64,000 bases of DNA from Temnopleurus reevesii (taxonomy: Eukaryota > Echinodermata > Echinoidea > Temnopleuroida > Temnopleuridae). Shown piece by piece: positions 21,301 to 29,168 of this stretch. The first letter of the stretch is position 1. Each line of letters begins with the position of its first letter. The position numbers were made by a program, and so were the translations under genes. The stretch lies in the NCBI GenBank assembly GCA_036244855.1, contig BQKZ01001482.1:25036-89035 (forward strand), in the 5' to 3' direction. The notes under the pieces are model-generated. The model did no database searches. It had not been told where the DNA came from and worked only from the letters and a program-made list of their open reading frames with translations.

Positions 21301-24166
21301 CTGTTGTTCTCTTTTCTCTACCGAGTACAGGGCTTTCTTACATTGGTCCCATTGCTTCTGTACACTCTTGGGGTCATCTGCATAGGCTTTGCTGGCGTGA
21401 ATCACAGCTTCAAACTTTTCCTGACCATTCAAAAGAGAGGGATGAAAATGGTTTGATGAAATGAGGGTTAAATTCCCTCATTACTTTTAAGAGTGCCAAT
21501 GAAAATTTCGAAATGATCAATAGACCAAAAGTATTAATCATCATAAAACCCTCTGCCCTTACTGCTCTGAAACTGTTGGAAACAAAGTATCTTAAACCAT
21601 TACCTACTGGAACAAAAAAAAAGTCTCAGGTACAAAGTCGATAGGAATAACAGAATTCAGTAGTCAATTGTACGCATTCAATGGGTTTAAATATATGTAT
21701 GGCACCTCTTTGCATAGTTCTAACGAAGAGCAGCAAAGTCAACATTTTTCTAATCTCATTTACAGGCCTTGGGAGGAACTTGGCTTGAGCTGAAATCATA
21801 AATTTCACTTTAACCCTTCAATTAGAAGTTTCATTATCACAGGGAAATTGAACAAGTACACATTAAAAATATTTCTGTCTCAAAATGTATCTAAACCGGA
21901 GGTTATTTCACGAAACTTTGTCAGCAACAAAATTGGTCAGCGGAGATAAATCCAGTGAAATTCTTGATTCTGATTGGCTTAAAACCACTGCCGCTGGCAG
22001 TTGTTATAGGTATTGTTGGAAAATCCGCTCTTGTCGCACTGACTAATTTTCATGACATGGCCCCCGGGATTACATCTCAACAAGATGATGGCAAGAATAA
22101 ATCTACTGGCACTTAACAAAACATAACTACCAAATTACCTGAGGAAGATGCGGCACAAACTTTGTGTCTCCAAACGACTTGTAGTTTCCAAGGTTTGAGT
22201 AGAAGGCTGCAGCATAAGTGAAGACAGACTATATTTGAGGAAATCCAGGAAAACAAATTAAGTCTTAGATACAGATTGTAAAAACACAACAATATCCCTA
22301 ATGCACTTGTCATACCTTTACTTGGAATGGAAAAAAAAGAGTTAAAATGCATTTACAACAGGTTAACAGAGATTTTGAGCAATTTAATTTGTCAATAGCC
22401 TTTAAGTGGAAATATTCCTATTCAATTTGGCCAAATTCCTTTCTGCCCTATCTTCATACCACCCTTGTAACTTGCAATATTATCGGCCCTTCTCCTTAAT
22501 CCTCCTATTTTTTTATTTCTCAATTTTTTTGGATTTTTGTAATTTCATTACTTACACTAATTATTCTGTTCCACAATTTGTATTTCTTAATGTACCGTAA
22601 CTTTCATGTAAGAAAGGGCATGTGTTTTACAAGCCTCACTTTTTCTGCATGCCCCTCCATTTCTTTAACTTAATAATCTTTGCTGTTCATAATACAGTAC
22701 ATTATTAATTCATGTGTGACTTATAATGTGTAAATGTCATTTCTGTTGAAAAATCTTTATGATTTCTTGTTCAAATTGTGAAATTATCATTGAAATGGAA
22801 AAATAAATCAAATCAAATCAAATTAAATCAAATGAAATATTTACAAATACAGAGAGAACACATTTTTTTAGCCAAGTCAGAAGTTTCCGATCAGACAATA
22901 CCACTTTCAGTACACTAATATAAAGAGGCAGACTTCCTTCATCATTCCATTGCAAATGACCTTCATATCCTTGATCCTCAACATTTGTTATTCTTTCATT
23001 TCAGTTTAATGGGCATCATTTCCTACAGTATAACTTTGGTTTCTTCCTTTCTTTTTAACAAAATCTGAATATACATGTATGGACTCAGAGTCATAGATTA
23101 GTTTATCTTTTCCTTTTTGAAAAGTAAAGAAAGTACATTATTCTATATAAAGCTCATTCTCAAGAAATTTAGAGAATTAAAATCTAAATATAAAAATGAA
23201 AAATATGAAGACAAATTATACAACATTGCTTGGATTCTTTTTTTAAGAGAAGTGAAATATGTTTGTGTAATGTTAACTGTTACTGTTAGACTTCTAACGA
23301 CCATTATAATTTAAAGCCCAAATACAATTTTGGTAACGTTTAAGAAATTAGAATTCTACTGGATGTTTATCATGACGGATACATCTCACACACATTTAGC
23401 GACCAAAGCATTTTTTTATGAACTGACTTTTTTTGAAAACTTGAATTAATAACAATATTTTATTTGTTATCGGGTATATGCAATATCATTTCCGAGATTT
23501 GACAAAAGCATGATAAAAAGGTATACAAAAAAATTAAATTCTGAAATTTTCATCCAATTCGATGCACGAGAAGGTGTTATTTATCAAGAAAGAAAATATT
23601 GAATTAGTGTCGAGGGACACAATGCTAGAATATTTTGCACATTTTTGGGTACGGTATAACTTTACAGAAATTCATTCATTTTTCATGGGATCTTTTGTGC
23701 AGTATGTTCATGATACTATATTTTACTTTATTTAGATTTAAAGACAAAATTTGGGGACAAAAATATTTGCTTTTACCAAAACTTTACTTGGGCTTGCCTT
23801 TATAAAAGAAAAATTAAAACAAAAAGTGAGAAACTTGGCATGATTTTATCAAAATTCTTCACTGTCAAAATTAATCAATTTAATCACTTAAACTACCTTT
23901 ACTTCATCCTCTGAAACCCCTTTCTCAATGGCTGCAGACTTTAACTCTTCTAATGGTTGTCCTTTGAAGATTTTCTGCAGGATCAAAAAGATTAGCGGAG
24001 ATTCTGGGCTAGTTTGGAAGAGACAAATTAAACCCCCACTCCACGCTGCTTTCCCGATGTAATGAGCATATTTTTTCTCCTTGCTCGATAAACAATCAAA
24101 GGCTGTCTTGCATTCAAGATTCACAAAAGGAACTTCGTTTGGAATGATGAATTGTGAAGCTGCCAT
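6167..24166 (-). CDS. DPP3: Dipeptidyl peptidase III (zinc metallopeptidase, family M49), complete 16-exon gene
   Basis: DPP3 removes dipeptides from the N-terminus of short peptides such as enkephalins and angiotensins, mostly in the cytosol. Joining 24166-23897, 22228-22139, 21420-21283, 20940-20866, 18800-18701, 18132-18014, 15362-15232, 13320-13262, 12738-12544, 11992-11886, 11489-11334, 10445-10321, 8760-8640, 7631-7452, 6980-6815 and 6312-6167 gives one open frame of 725 residues (human DPP3 has 737). Every junction is GT-AG and the phases agree. HELLGH lies at 446-451 and the third zinc ligand is E504 in EECRAE. Residues matching human E316, Y318, N391, N394, H568, R572, K666 and R669 are E314, Y316, N389, N392, H564, R568, K662 and R665. 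ETGE, the KEAP1-binding motif of human DPP3, is at 476-479. Exons 4-6 and part of 3 are present twice; this model uses the right-hand copies. The family call is firm; the human numbering is from memory. Confidence 0.96.
6815..6980 (-). CDS. DPP3: DPP3 exon 15 (residues 623-677)
   Basis: It is 166 bases, entering in phase 0 and leaving in phase 1, encoding [20 protein letters not shown] and later [20 protein letters not shown]662 and R665 match human K666 and R669. The donor is GTGAGA. Confidence 0.95.
7452..7631 (-). CDS. DPP3: DPP3 exon 14 (residues 563-622)
   Basis: It is 180 bases, phase 0 at both ends, beginning [20 protein letters not shown] (human AHMQARFVILRVLLEAGEGL) and ending FLRKLQ. 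H564 and R568 match human H568 and R572, which act in catalysis and substrate binding. Confidence 0.96.
7693..8089. mobile_element. Inverted-repeat element with GCCTCCGCC ends in DPP3 intron 13-14
   Basis: ATGCCTCCGCCA at 7699-7710 is mirrored by TGGCGGAGGCAT at 8072-8083. Between them is an approximately 130-bp direct repeat containing GTGAYCTTTGACCCC. It has no open frame of note, so it is probably nonautonomous. Confidence 0.75.
8165..8310. repeat. (CAT)n / (ATG)n microsatellite
   Basis: Imperfect runs of ATC/CAT with one block in the opposite phase (TGATGATGATGATC followed by ATCATCATC), able to fold on itself. It lies in intron 13 of DPP3. Confidence 0.85.
8640..8760 (-). CDS. DPP3: DPP3 exon 13 (residues 522-562)
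   Basis: It is 121 bases, completing a Lys codon at its start and leaving in phase 0. It encodes [20 protein letters not shown] and then [12 protein letters not shown], where human has [20 protein letters not shown] and then EFYTPEAFNWRQ. The donor is GTAGGA. Two decayed copies lie upstream in the gene near 8915-9002 and 9160-9227. Confidence 0.95.
8915..9227 (-). repeat. Two decayed copies of DPP3 exon 13
   Basis: Forward segments near 8915-9002 and 9160-9227 resemble exon 13 (8640-8760) and its 5' intron edge. Repeat spacing is about 220-240 bp. The nearer copy keeps most of the [10 protein letters not shown] region, but the farther one is shortened. They lie in intron 12, upstream of the real exon. 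Confidence 0.85.
9435..10320 (-). repeat. Tandem array of DPP3 exon 12 fragments (seven units, about 126 bp each)
   Basis: Units begin near 9435, 9569, 9686, 9814, 9939, 10065 and 10195, and the eighth repeat is the real exon at 10321. Each unit contains, on the minus strand, the 3' half of exon 12 (roughly SPYEECRAE to LTREALK) plus the start of the following intron. Most are broken: the unit at 10195 has a frame change and stop, those at 9814 and 9939 have a stop after the Cys, and the one at 9686 is shifted. The unit at 10065 stays open. The units at 9814 and 9939 are nearly identical, so the last duplication is recent. Confidence 0.92.
10321..10445 (-). CDS. DPP3: DPP3 exon 12: third zinc ligand (residues 481-521)
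   Basis: It is 125 bases, entering in phase 0 and leaving in phase 2, encoding [20 protein letters not shown] and then [17 protein letters not shown] holds the third zinc ligand, E504. The donor is GTAAGT. This is the only unit of the adjoining 126-bp array that has the 5' half of the exon with an acceptor and an open frame throughout, so I take it as the functional exon. Confidence 0.94.
10735..11320 (-). repeat. Tandem decayed copies of the 3' part of DPP3 exon 11 (three units, about 190 bp)
   Basis: Segments near 10783-10845, 10965-11020 and 11149-11214 match the end of exon 11 (around [15 protein letters not shown]) on the minus strand. Each sits beside the same pyrimidine-rich intron sequence on the plus strand. 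One unit still reads [12 protein letters not shown]; another reads SSGQFNFDT then a stop. Zinc motif and ETGE are missing, so they cannot replace the real exon. Confidence 0.85.
11334..11489 (-). CDS. DPP3: DPP3 exon 11: zinc site and ETGE motif (residues 429-480)
   Basis: It is 156 bases, phase 0 at both ends. It encodes [20 protein letters not shown], containing the M49 zinc-binding HELLGH (two His ligands and the catalytic Glu), then GQFNFDTET and TETGEK. I placed the end at the donor GTTAGG because this keeps ETGE and gives the human spacing to the next exon. An earlier GTGAAA inside the exon would delete it. Copies of its 3' part occur at 10735-11320. Confidence 0.93.
11886..11992 (-). 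CDS. DPP3: DPP3 exon 10 (residues 393-428)
   Basis: It is 107 bases, entering in phase 1 and leaving in phase 0, encoding [20 protein letters not shown] through TFLTDEDR. Human DPP3 has [20 protein letters not shown]. The donor is GTAAGT. Confidence 0.95.
12544..12738 (-). CDS. DPP3: DPP3 exon 9 (residues 328-392)
   Basis: It is 195 bases, phase 1 at both ends, encoding [20 protein letters not shown] through [11 protein letters not shown]. The last segment is an invariant DPP3 motif whose two asparagines (389, 392) bind the peptide backbone. A decayed partial copy lies just upstream in the gene, at 12766-12893. Confidence 0.95.
12766..12893 (-). pseudogene. Decayed partial copy of DPP3 exon 9
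   Basis: On the minus strand this reads [20 protein letters not shown] and [13 protein letters not shown], against [20 protein letters not shown] and [13 protein letters not shown] in the real exon 27 bases or more away. One codon is missing and the [11 protein letters not shown] half is absent. A possible donor inside CACAGGTATAA would leave phase 2, which does not fit exon 10. I read it as a dead tandem copy. Confidence 0.85.
13262..13320 (-). CDS. DPP3: DPP3 exon 8 (residues 308-327)
   Basis: It is 59 bases, encoding [19 protein letters not shown], where human has [19 protein letters not shown]. It carries the residues matching human E316 and Y318, which contact substrate. It enters in phase 2 and leaves in phase 1. 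Confidence 0.95.
13790..14690. repeat. Degenerate 15-bp minisatellite in DPP3 intron 7
   Basis: About 900 bases repeat a unit close to GCAACATTTGCTCCT, with variants such as ACAATATTTGCTTGG and CGATATTTACTTTGG. Weaker traces continue to about 15200. Because 15 is a multiple of 3, both strands have open stretches; the minus strand reads runs such as [18 protein letters not shown]. Stops, frame changes and the intron position argue against coding. Confidence 0.88.
15232..15362 (-). CDS. DPP3: DPP3 exon 7 (residues 265-307)
   Basis: It is 131 bases, entering in phase 0 and leaving in phase 2, encoding [20 protein letters not shown] and then KGPIVE. Human DPP3 has SFTQGSIEAHKRGSRFWIQD and then KGPIVE. 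The donor is GTGAGT. This exon occurs once. Confidence 0.95.
15413..15573. mobile_element. Short foldback MITE, GGGGGTGTTG family (intron 6)
   Basis: Ends are CTAAGGGGGTGTTGTTC and its imperfect reverse complement GAACAACACTTCATAAG. Other members are at 42685-42868, 51319-51465, 51495-51675 and 60986-61167. Confidence 0.8.
15815..18006 (-). other. DPP3: Second copy of DPP3 exons 6, 5, 4 and part of 3 (likely the other haplotype)
   Basis: The left copy contains exon 6 (15815-15933), exon 5 (16482-16581), exon 4 (17124-17198) and the 3' part of exon 3 (17919-18006), with intact splice sites. It ends at the N at 18007, where the right copy begins again at exon 6. The exons are nearly identical, while the introns align with substitutions and large indels. 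A doubled 3-6 block would repeat protein segments that DPP3 has only once. Two unmerged haplotypes of a heterozygous animal explain this best, but a real segmental duplication is not excluded. Confidence 0.85.
17505..17746 (+). mobile_element. Retroelement 3' tail in one DPP3 haplotype
   Basis: The segment ends with TACAGCGCTTTGAACC, GCGCTATATAAAT and an (ATT)n run, the usual 3' tail of many invertebrate SINE/LINE elements. The right-hand haplotype lacks about 380 bases here (exon 4 to 3 spacing of 342 against 720), so it looks like an insertion polymorphism. Confidence 0.65.
18014..18132 (-). CDS. DPP3: DPP3 exon 6 (residues 225-264), right-hand copy
   Basis: It is 119 bases, entering in phase 1 and leaving in phase 0. 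It encodes [14 protein letters not shown] and [18 protein letters not shown], where human DPP3 has [17 protein letters not shown]. The contig join at 18007 is seven bases beyond its donor. The left-hand copy at 15815-15933 encodes the same residues. Confidence 0.94.
18701..18800 (-). CDS. DPP3: DPP3 exon 5 (residues 192-224), right-hand copy
   Basis: It is 100 bases, entering in phase 0 and leaving in phase 1, encoding [10 protein letters not shown] through [13 protein letters not shown]. It aligns with human NLSAYNTRLF and YEVRLASVLGSE. The donor is GTGAGT. The left-hand copy is 16482-16581, with a few base differences and one Glu for Gln change. Confidence 0.94.
18962..20470. mobile_element. 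1.5-kb insertion of unknown type in one DPP3 haplotype
   Basis: Exons 5 and 4 are 542 bases apart in the left copy but 2,065 apart in the right; the extra sequence lies about here. It has more CpG than its surroundings (for example GACGGCCGCGGGAGGGG near 19210) and ends in an (AAAAAT)n run at about 20440-20467, like a retroposon tail. I do not recognise any protein in it. Confidence 0.6.
20866..20940 (-). CDS. DPP3: DPP3 exon 4 (residues 167-191), right-hand copy
   Basis: It is 75 bases, phase 0 at both ends, encoding [20 protein letters not shown] and then FMLER. It corresponds to human GITTYFSGNCTMEDAKLAQ. The other copy at 17124-17198 ends LEK instead of LER. Confidence 0.94.
21283..21420 (-). 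CDS. DPP3: DPP3 exon 3 (residues 121-166), intact copy
   Basis: It is 138 bases, phase 0 at both ends, encoding [10 protein letters not shown] through QQLGLGDE, which aligns with human EKLERVILGS through RHLGLGKE. A partial second copy lies at 17919-18006 and is cut by the N at 18007. That copy reads His where this one reads Gln before QLGLG. Confidence 0.93.
21903..22062. mobile_element. Small foldback element in DPP3 intron 2
   Basis: TTTCACGAAACTTTGTCAG near 21907 pairs imperfectly with CTGACTAATTTTCATGA near 22040-22056. It is about 155 bp, noncoding. Confidence 0.55.
22139..22228 (-). CDS. DPP3: DPP3 exon 2 (residues 91-120)
   Basis: It is 90 bases, phase 0 at both ends, and encodes the conserved stretch [13 protein letters not shown], identical to human DPP3 over that stretch. 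The acceptor is ATATAG and the donor GTAATT. Confidence 0.95.
22430..22845 (+). mobile_element. Probable non-LTR retrotransposon 3' end with (AAATC)n tail, DPP3 intron 1
   Basis: The stretch ends in ATAAATCAAATCAAATCAAA, a simple-repeat tail typical of LINE-type elements, preceded by AT-rich sequence with an inverted GGGCATG / GCATGCCC pair. No reverse transcriptase fragment is seen, so the class is inference. Confidence 0.5.
23315..23797. mobile_element. TTAA-family MITE (AAGCCC family) in DPP3 intron 1
   Basis: It begins TTAAAGCCCAAATACAATTTTG and ends AAACTTTACTTGGGC, matching the termini of the element at 56906-57416. The second TTAA is no longer exact, so it is an older copy. Confidence 0.75.
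23897..24166 (-). CDS. DPP3: DPP3 coding exon 1 (residues 1-90)
   Basis: It starts [11 protein letters not shown], matching the human start MADTQYILPND in position and pattern, and ends at SEDEVK before the donor GTAGTT (phase 0). The block QTSPESP matches human QTSPEAP. The frame stays open upstream to a stop at 24457-24455, with another ATG at 24436, so a 90-residue longer form is possible. I chose the ATG at 24166 by alignment with the human protein. Confidence 0.93.
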
Positions 24167-24521
24167 TTTCCTTTCTACAAATGGAATAATACTGGAGCTG
24201 CAACTACGGGTGCAAAGTTTCTCGAGCGGGTTACAGGGATCAATCGGGCCGGAACTGCTGGCGTCCGAAATGCTGAAGATTGGGTATTCAGATCCGCTGC
24301 AGCTGCAAAGTTTCACTTTCAGCCCTGACAAAGGTTTCTTTGATCCAAATATGGAGCCAAACTTTATATGATGAATTCTTCCAACCCTACGTGCCACACG
24401 AGAGATCGGCCAAATTCTAAATGAGAGTACAGACATTAAAACAAAACACGTTTCCTAATCTGGGTCACCAAGTGAATTTTTGTATGTGAAGCTGAAGGAA
24501 ATGTGACTCTAATAACTCTGA

Positions 24522-24559
24522 GCATGCGCAAGACGAGACCTCGGAAAGCAGCATGCGCA
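24522..24559. promoter_or_regulatory. Two NRF1-like sites upstream of DPP3
   Basis: GCATGCGCA occurs twice in the same orientation, at 24522-24530 and 24551-24559, 29 bases apart and about 360-390 bases upstream of the chosen ATG. This matches the core of the NRF1 element (YGCGCAYGCGCR), common in TATA-less housekeeping promoters. I see no TATA box. The promoter role is inference. Confidence 0.5.
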
Positions 24560-25069
24560 AGAAAGTCAATTAAAATTTGTTGTGACTTTTACATTTAGTC
24601 ATAGTTCAGAAACTTCTAAAAGATAATACGACTGATATTACCCAACAAGGTTCCCCTTTTAGAGTCTATCTTTTGTGCTTAAAAGCAGCAACTATTTTAC
24701 GTTTCCTCGCTTTTTCAGTATTTTGGGACCCCCCAGCATAATTTCTTAATTCTTTGCTGGGGATCAGGGGTTTCTAGCTGTCTACAACAGCGTTTTTATA
24801 ACATTATATTGCATATCTGTCGACGCAATTGATTGGAGTTGAAGTTGATTGAACTGAATTGAGTTGTGTAAATAGATTATTAACATCGCGGGGTGTTTTT
24901 TATTCATTTTTTTTTAAATTTAGACATGAGAGCTAGAGGGTTGACTTATAGATACTAAATTCGAGTTCCACATAAGATTTGATTTTCTTTTTTGTTTCAT
25001 GCACAAACCCAAGTAACGTATGTTTATAATCATAATTATGTTTTAATTTAATAATCTTATTGACTTCGT

Positions 25070-27493
25070 TAACAACAACGACAACAACAACTATCGTGAT
25101 AAGATCATAAACTACAAATCATATATTTATAAATTCTATCATGCATCGAGATAATACATCGTGGGATCACGGGCAACGAAAGCTAAAACCATTTGAAAAA
25201 ATAAATAAATACAAAGTATTTATGAATTAAGGAATAACTGGCGTAAAATGTAAAAGTGGTAAGCCGGTACAAATGCAAGATTATATGGGATTGCAACGCA
25301 TGAAAATGAATGAATTGATGTTCTAAACAACTTTAGTTTTTATCTATTATGATGTTCCCCTTTGACCCCCTCCCTAGACTGCGGGTACTTGACCTTTCTT
25401 CTTCTTCCTTTAGTGTGCGTAAGACTTCCAATGAGTATTGTCGCACATCAGTTGGTTGTATTTCGTGCTAACAAAACATGATTTGACCTAATGTCTTTTC
25501 ATGTGAGTTAAAGAGGATGCGGGACATCTCCAATACGCGACTGGAAGACGTACAAGGATGACGAAGAAATCATGAACTCAGGCAGACCATTCCACGAACG
25601 GAATAACCCCATACGCACCCAACTATTTTGAAGTATAATGGGGAATACAGAAAGAAAGAAAAAACAACTATTTCTGTCGAAAAGGCCTTTCGAACTACAT
25701 GCCCATGAACATTTTGACATTTTGGGAAATCGTGCATATTATAAATTCAATCTAATGAGAATAACATTTATTGTTTTTCTTCAACAACAAAATAAAAAGA
25801 AATGAATTATGTGCTCACTAGTAATTTTAAACACCCAAACACATGTTGAAGCGATATAATATTGTTGAGTATCCATGGTTGTTCATGAAGTGCTCAGGAA
25901 AACACCTGACTACACTTTGGGCCCATGCTGATATGGTATACATGATACTAATAAATTATCTAATAAATAAATGATCTTTATAAAGATGCACAACTCTCCT
26001 ATAGTGTTAAATCGATAAAAATTGATACAACCTTTTCAGAATGGTAAAATAACATTTTAAAGATGTTGGATCCAACTGTTCAGGTGTTGGATCCAACATT
26101 TGTAAAGCCTAANCGTGTTGATGACGTAGGTTCGTCACTTCTCTAGAGTGAGTGTATTATCTCTTTGTTTTTTAATGTTCTGTTTAAAAGCCATTGGGCG
26201 CAAAAATAGTTCCTTTTCTCAACGAATTCATCTCGTTGAATATGTGTTCTTGATTATACCTTCTGAAATATTGTTTACGAAGAAAAGATAACAAAATTAT
26301 ATAAATAAATATGATTTTAATAAACAATATAAGAAACATATATTTTGTGTTATAGGCTACATGTAATTACGCTTGCACGGAAGCGAACTAATGTTTACTT
26401 TTGTAAATTATGGCAAAGGAATGCTCTTTGGATTTACAGTGACCAAAATGATACAAAAAAAGAAAATATGATTTGAAAAACAATAACATACATGATAAAT
26501 TGTGCAAAAACAATATGATATAAAAGAAAATGATTATTGGCAAATTAACTTTTAATATTTATGCAATCAATTTATACCAACATTGAAATCGATAGAACAA
26601 AATAAGTCATTTAATTAGTGTTGAAAATATTCAAATTCTCTTAATTAGAGCAATTCTTTACATCAATAAATCTTCTCCTTATTGATTCTTTATTAAAATC
26701 ATATTTATTCCATAATTTATCATTTCATCTTTGATATAAAACTTATTTTGAATATATATATTTCTCGAACATAATTGCTTGGTACGGTATGTAGGCTATT
26801 GAACATTATCCATCAACAAAATTTTCTGTAAAGATTAAAAAGACGGGTTAAAAAGCAATTATATATAATAACCCCATTGTAGAGAAGTGACGCACCTACG
26901 TCATCACTATGTCACGTGATGCAAACTATTTGAATTATTTTTAAACACCCTTAAGAAATTCGTAACTATCTTATTTATTGTCCGATTTTGCTCAAACTTT
27001 TTTTTATATGTTCGTCTAATTTTTGCGCTTTTAATCAAAGCAAGCTATTTTTGGCCTGGAGTAACTGTATAACAACAACGACAACAACAACTACCGTGAT
27101 ATGATCACAAACTACAAATCATATATTTATGAATTCTATCATGCATCGAAATAATACATGCATCAGGATCACGGGCAACGAAATCTAAAACAATTTGAAA
27201 AGATAAATAAATAAAAAGTATTTATGAATTAAGGAATAACTGGCGTAAAATGTAAAAGTGGTAAGCCGGTACAAATGCAAGATTATATGGGATTGCAACG
27301 CATGAAAATGAATGAATTGATGTTCTAAACAACTTTAGTTTTTATCTATTATGATGTTCCCCTTTGACCCCCTCCCTAGACTGCGGGTACTTGACCTTTC
27401 TTCTTCTTCCTTTAGTGTGCGTAAGACTTCCAATGAGTATTGTCGCACATCAGTTGGTTGTATTTCGTGCTAACAAAACATGATTTGACCTAA
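25070..27493. repeat. Duplicated segment: 25070-25491 repeated at 27070-27493
   Basis: About 420 bases recur almost unchanged, with small differences near 25155 and 27165. Ns at 26113 and 27494 bracket the second part. The repeat ends exactly at the N at 27494, which points to overlapping contigs rather than biology. Confidence 0.8.
26117..26910. mobile_element. Inverted-repeat element, about 0.8 kb
   Basis: GATGACGTAGGTTCGTCACT near 26120 is mirrored by GTGACGCACCTACGTCATC near 26887-26906. The interior is very AT-rich without a supported frame. The N at 26113 is right beside its left end. Confidence 0.65.
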
Positions 27494-27494
27494 N

Positions 27495-29137
27495 GCCGCT
27501 GGAAGCGGCATAGAAAAAGTAGCGAATGACTCCACCCAGTATTTACCAAGTTGTTAACGGTATTTTTGCATAATGGACGACCATGGCTTCTTTCAATGTT
27601 TTGCTTTGTAATTTTGGCTTCACATTATTTTATCCACTTGTTCCATTCTTGTTTATTGATAAATATTTTGATAAGCATTTGAGATCAGAGGCCTATAACT
27701 TAGTTAACATGAAAGATATATGATAAATGGAAAATACATAGTATCTCATTGGTACATATTTTGCCCTATAGCCTTTTTCATCTGTTATTCAAATTACTTT
27801 TAAAAGATTTTTTTTCCTAACAATTTCAACCCCCCCCCCAAAAAAAATATTACAATGATTTTAATTTTTACTGTTCTTTTGATTTCTTGAAAATATGATG
27901 TCTGCTACCAATTTTATTGTTCTCCTGGGTAATTACAGAATCTGCTCATTCCTGTACCTACGGAACAGTGCCACTTTCTGCACCCTATGAGGTAATTGAG
28001 AATATCCATTGATATCTCTTCAACAGATAGAGATAATGAATTTCTAGCTTAGATCAAGGCATATTTTTGTTGTATTGTCTTCATCTGCATTTCTCTTTCA
28101 ATCAAAGCGCCATGAGCACCGAAAGGTGGACCTGTGCGCTATACAAGTAGCCACAAGGTCTATAACTTACCGTCTTTTCTTATAGAATAGGCAATCTTGT
28201 GTATGTTGTCTGGCTCAGACCCAGCCTTTTAGTAATGCTTTTTTCTCACTGACGAATAGCTGAGCTACACTTAAAGGTAGAATACTTTCTTTTCCAGCCT
28301 AAAATTTAACTTTCCAAGATTGTTGTGCTATGTTGAAGAGTATTAAATGTTAGAACTTTACCAATCAATTAAAGGGGAATTACACCCAGACAATAATGTA
28401 CTGTCAGTAAATGAAGAAAAATCAGATGAACAAACAGTGAAAATTTGAGCAAAATTGGACAATCCGTTCAAAATTTATGAATTTTCAAAGTTTTAATTTC
28501 CAACTGTGCTGGGCATCCTTGAAGTGGCATGCGTATAGCTAATTAGCATAATCTGTGATACTGTCACACATGGAGAACTCCTCATTCACTTTGTATATAA
28601 ATTTATTGAAAATGGATCAATATCATATTTCAAATGAGGAATCAACACTGTTCTTTCAGGAATACTTGCAGAATTGATGGGGCTATAATATATCTAACCG
28701 AAGAAACAAAATTTTGTCTACTTTTCTAGAAAAAGAGGAAAATGGGAAATTTTGTGTACAAAGCAAATGGAGAGTTCTCCATGTCGGCAGCCATTTTGTG
28801 CCTGTACGTTTGCCAATTTAAGGAGCCCATGAAGGGTGTAAATCAAAACTTTAACAAATTCATAACTTATAAATGGATTATCCCAGTATCCGATTTTGCT
28901 CAAATTTTCACAGTTTGTTCATCTTATTTTTCTTCATTTAATGATAGCGATTTAATGTGTAGTTCCCCTTTAAGCACAAAGATTGGTCATGATAAGCGCA
29001 TTTACAGTTATTCCAATAATAATTATTTTATTCGGGCCTCGAATTAATGGACTGTGCATTCAAAATTCAAGACAGCCGTTGACCCCTCGTTGACCAATAG
29101 CGCAAGTGTCTCTGTCAGTGCGTATTCNGGCTCTCAT

Positions 29138-29168
<31 letters not shown>

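Noticed and set aside
15815..21370. A DPP3 paralogue or a protein with doubled segments
   Set aside because: The doubled block ends exactly at a contig N and DPP3 needs these segments once; haplotype duplication is simpler.
24164..24436. Taking the upstream ATG (24436) as the main DPP3 start
   Set aside because: Family alignment supports the ATG at 24166. The extension has no counterpart in human DPP3, so it is kept only as a finding.
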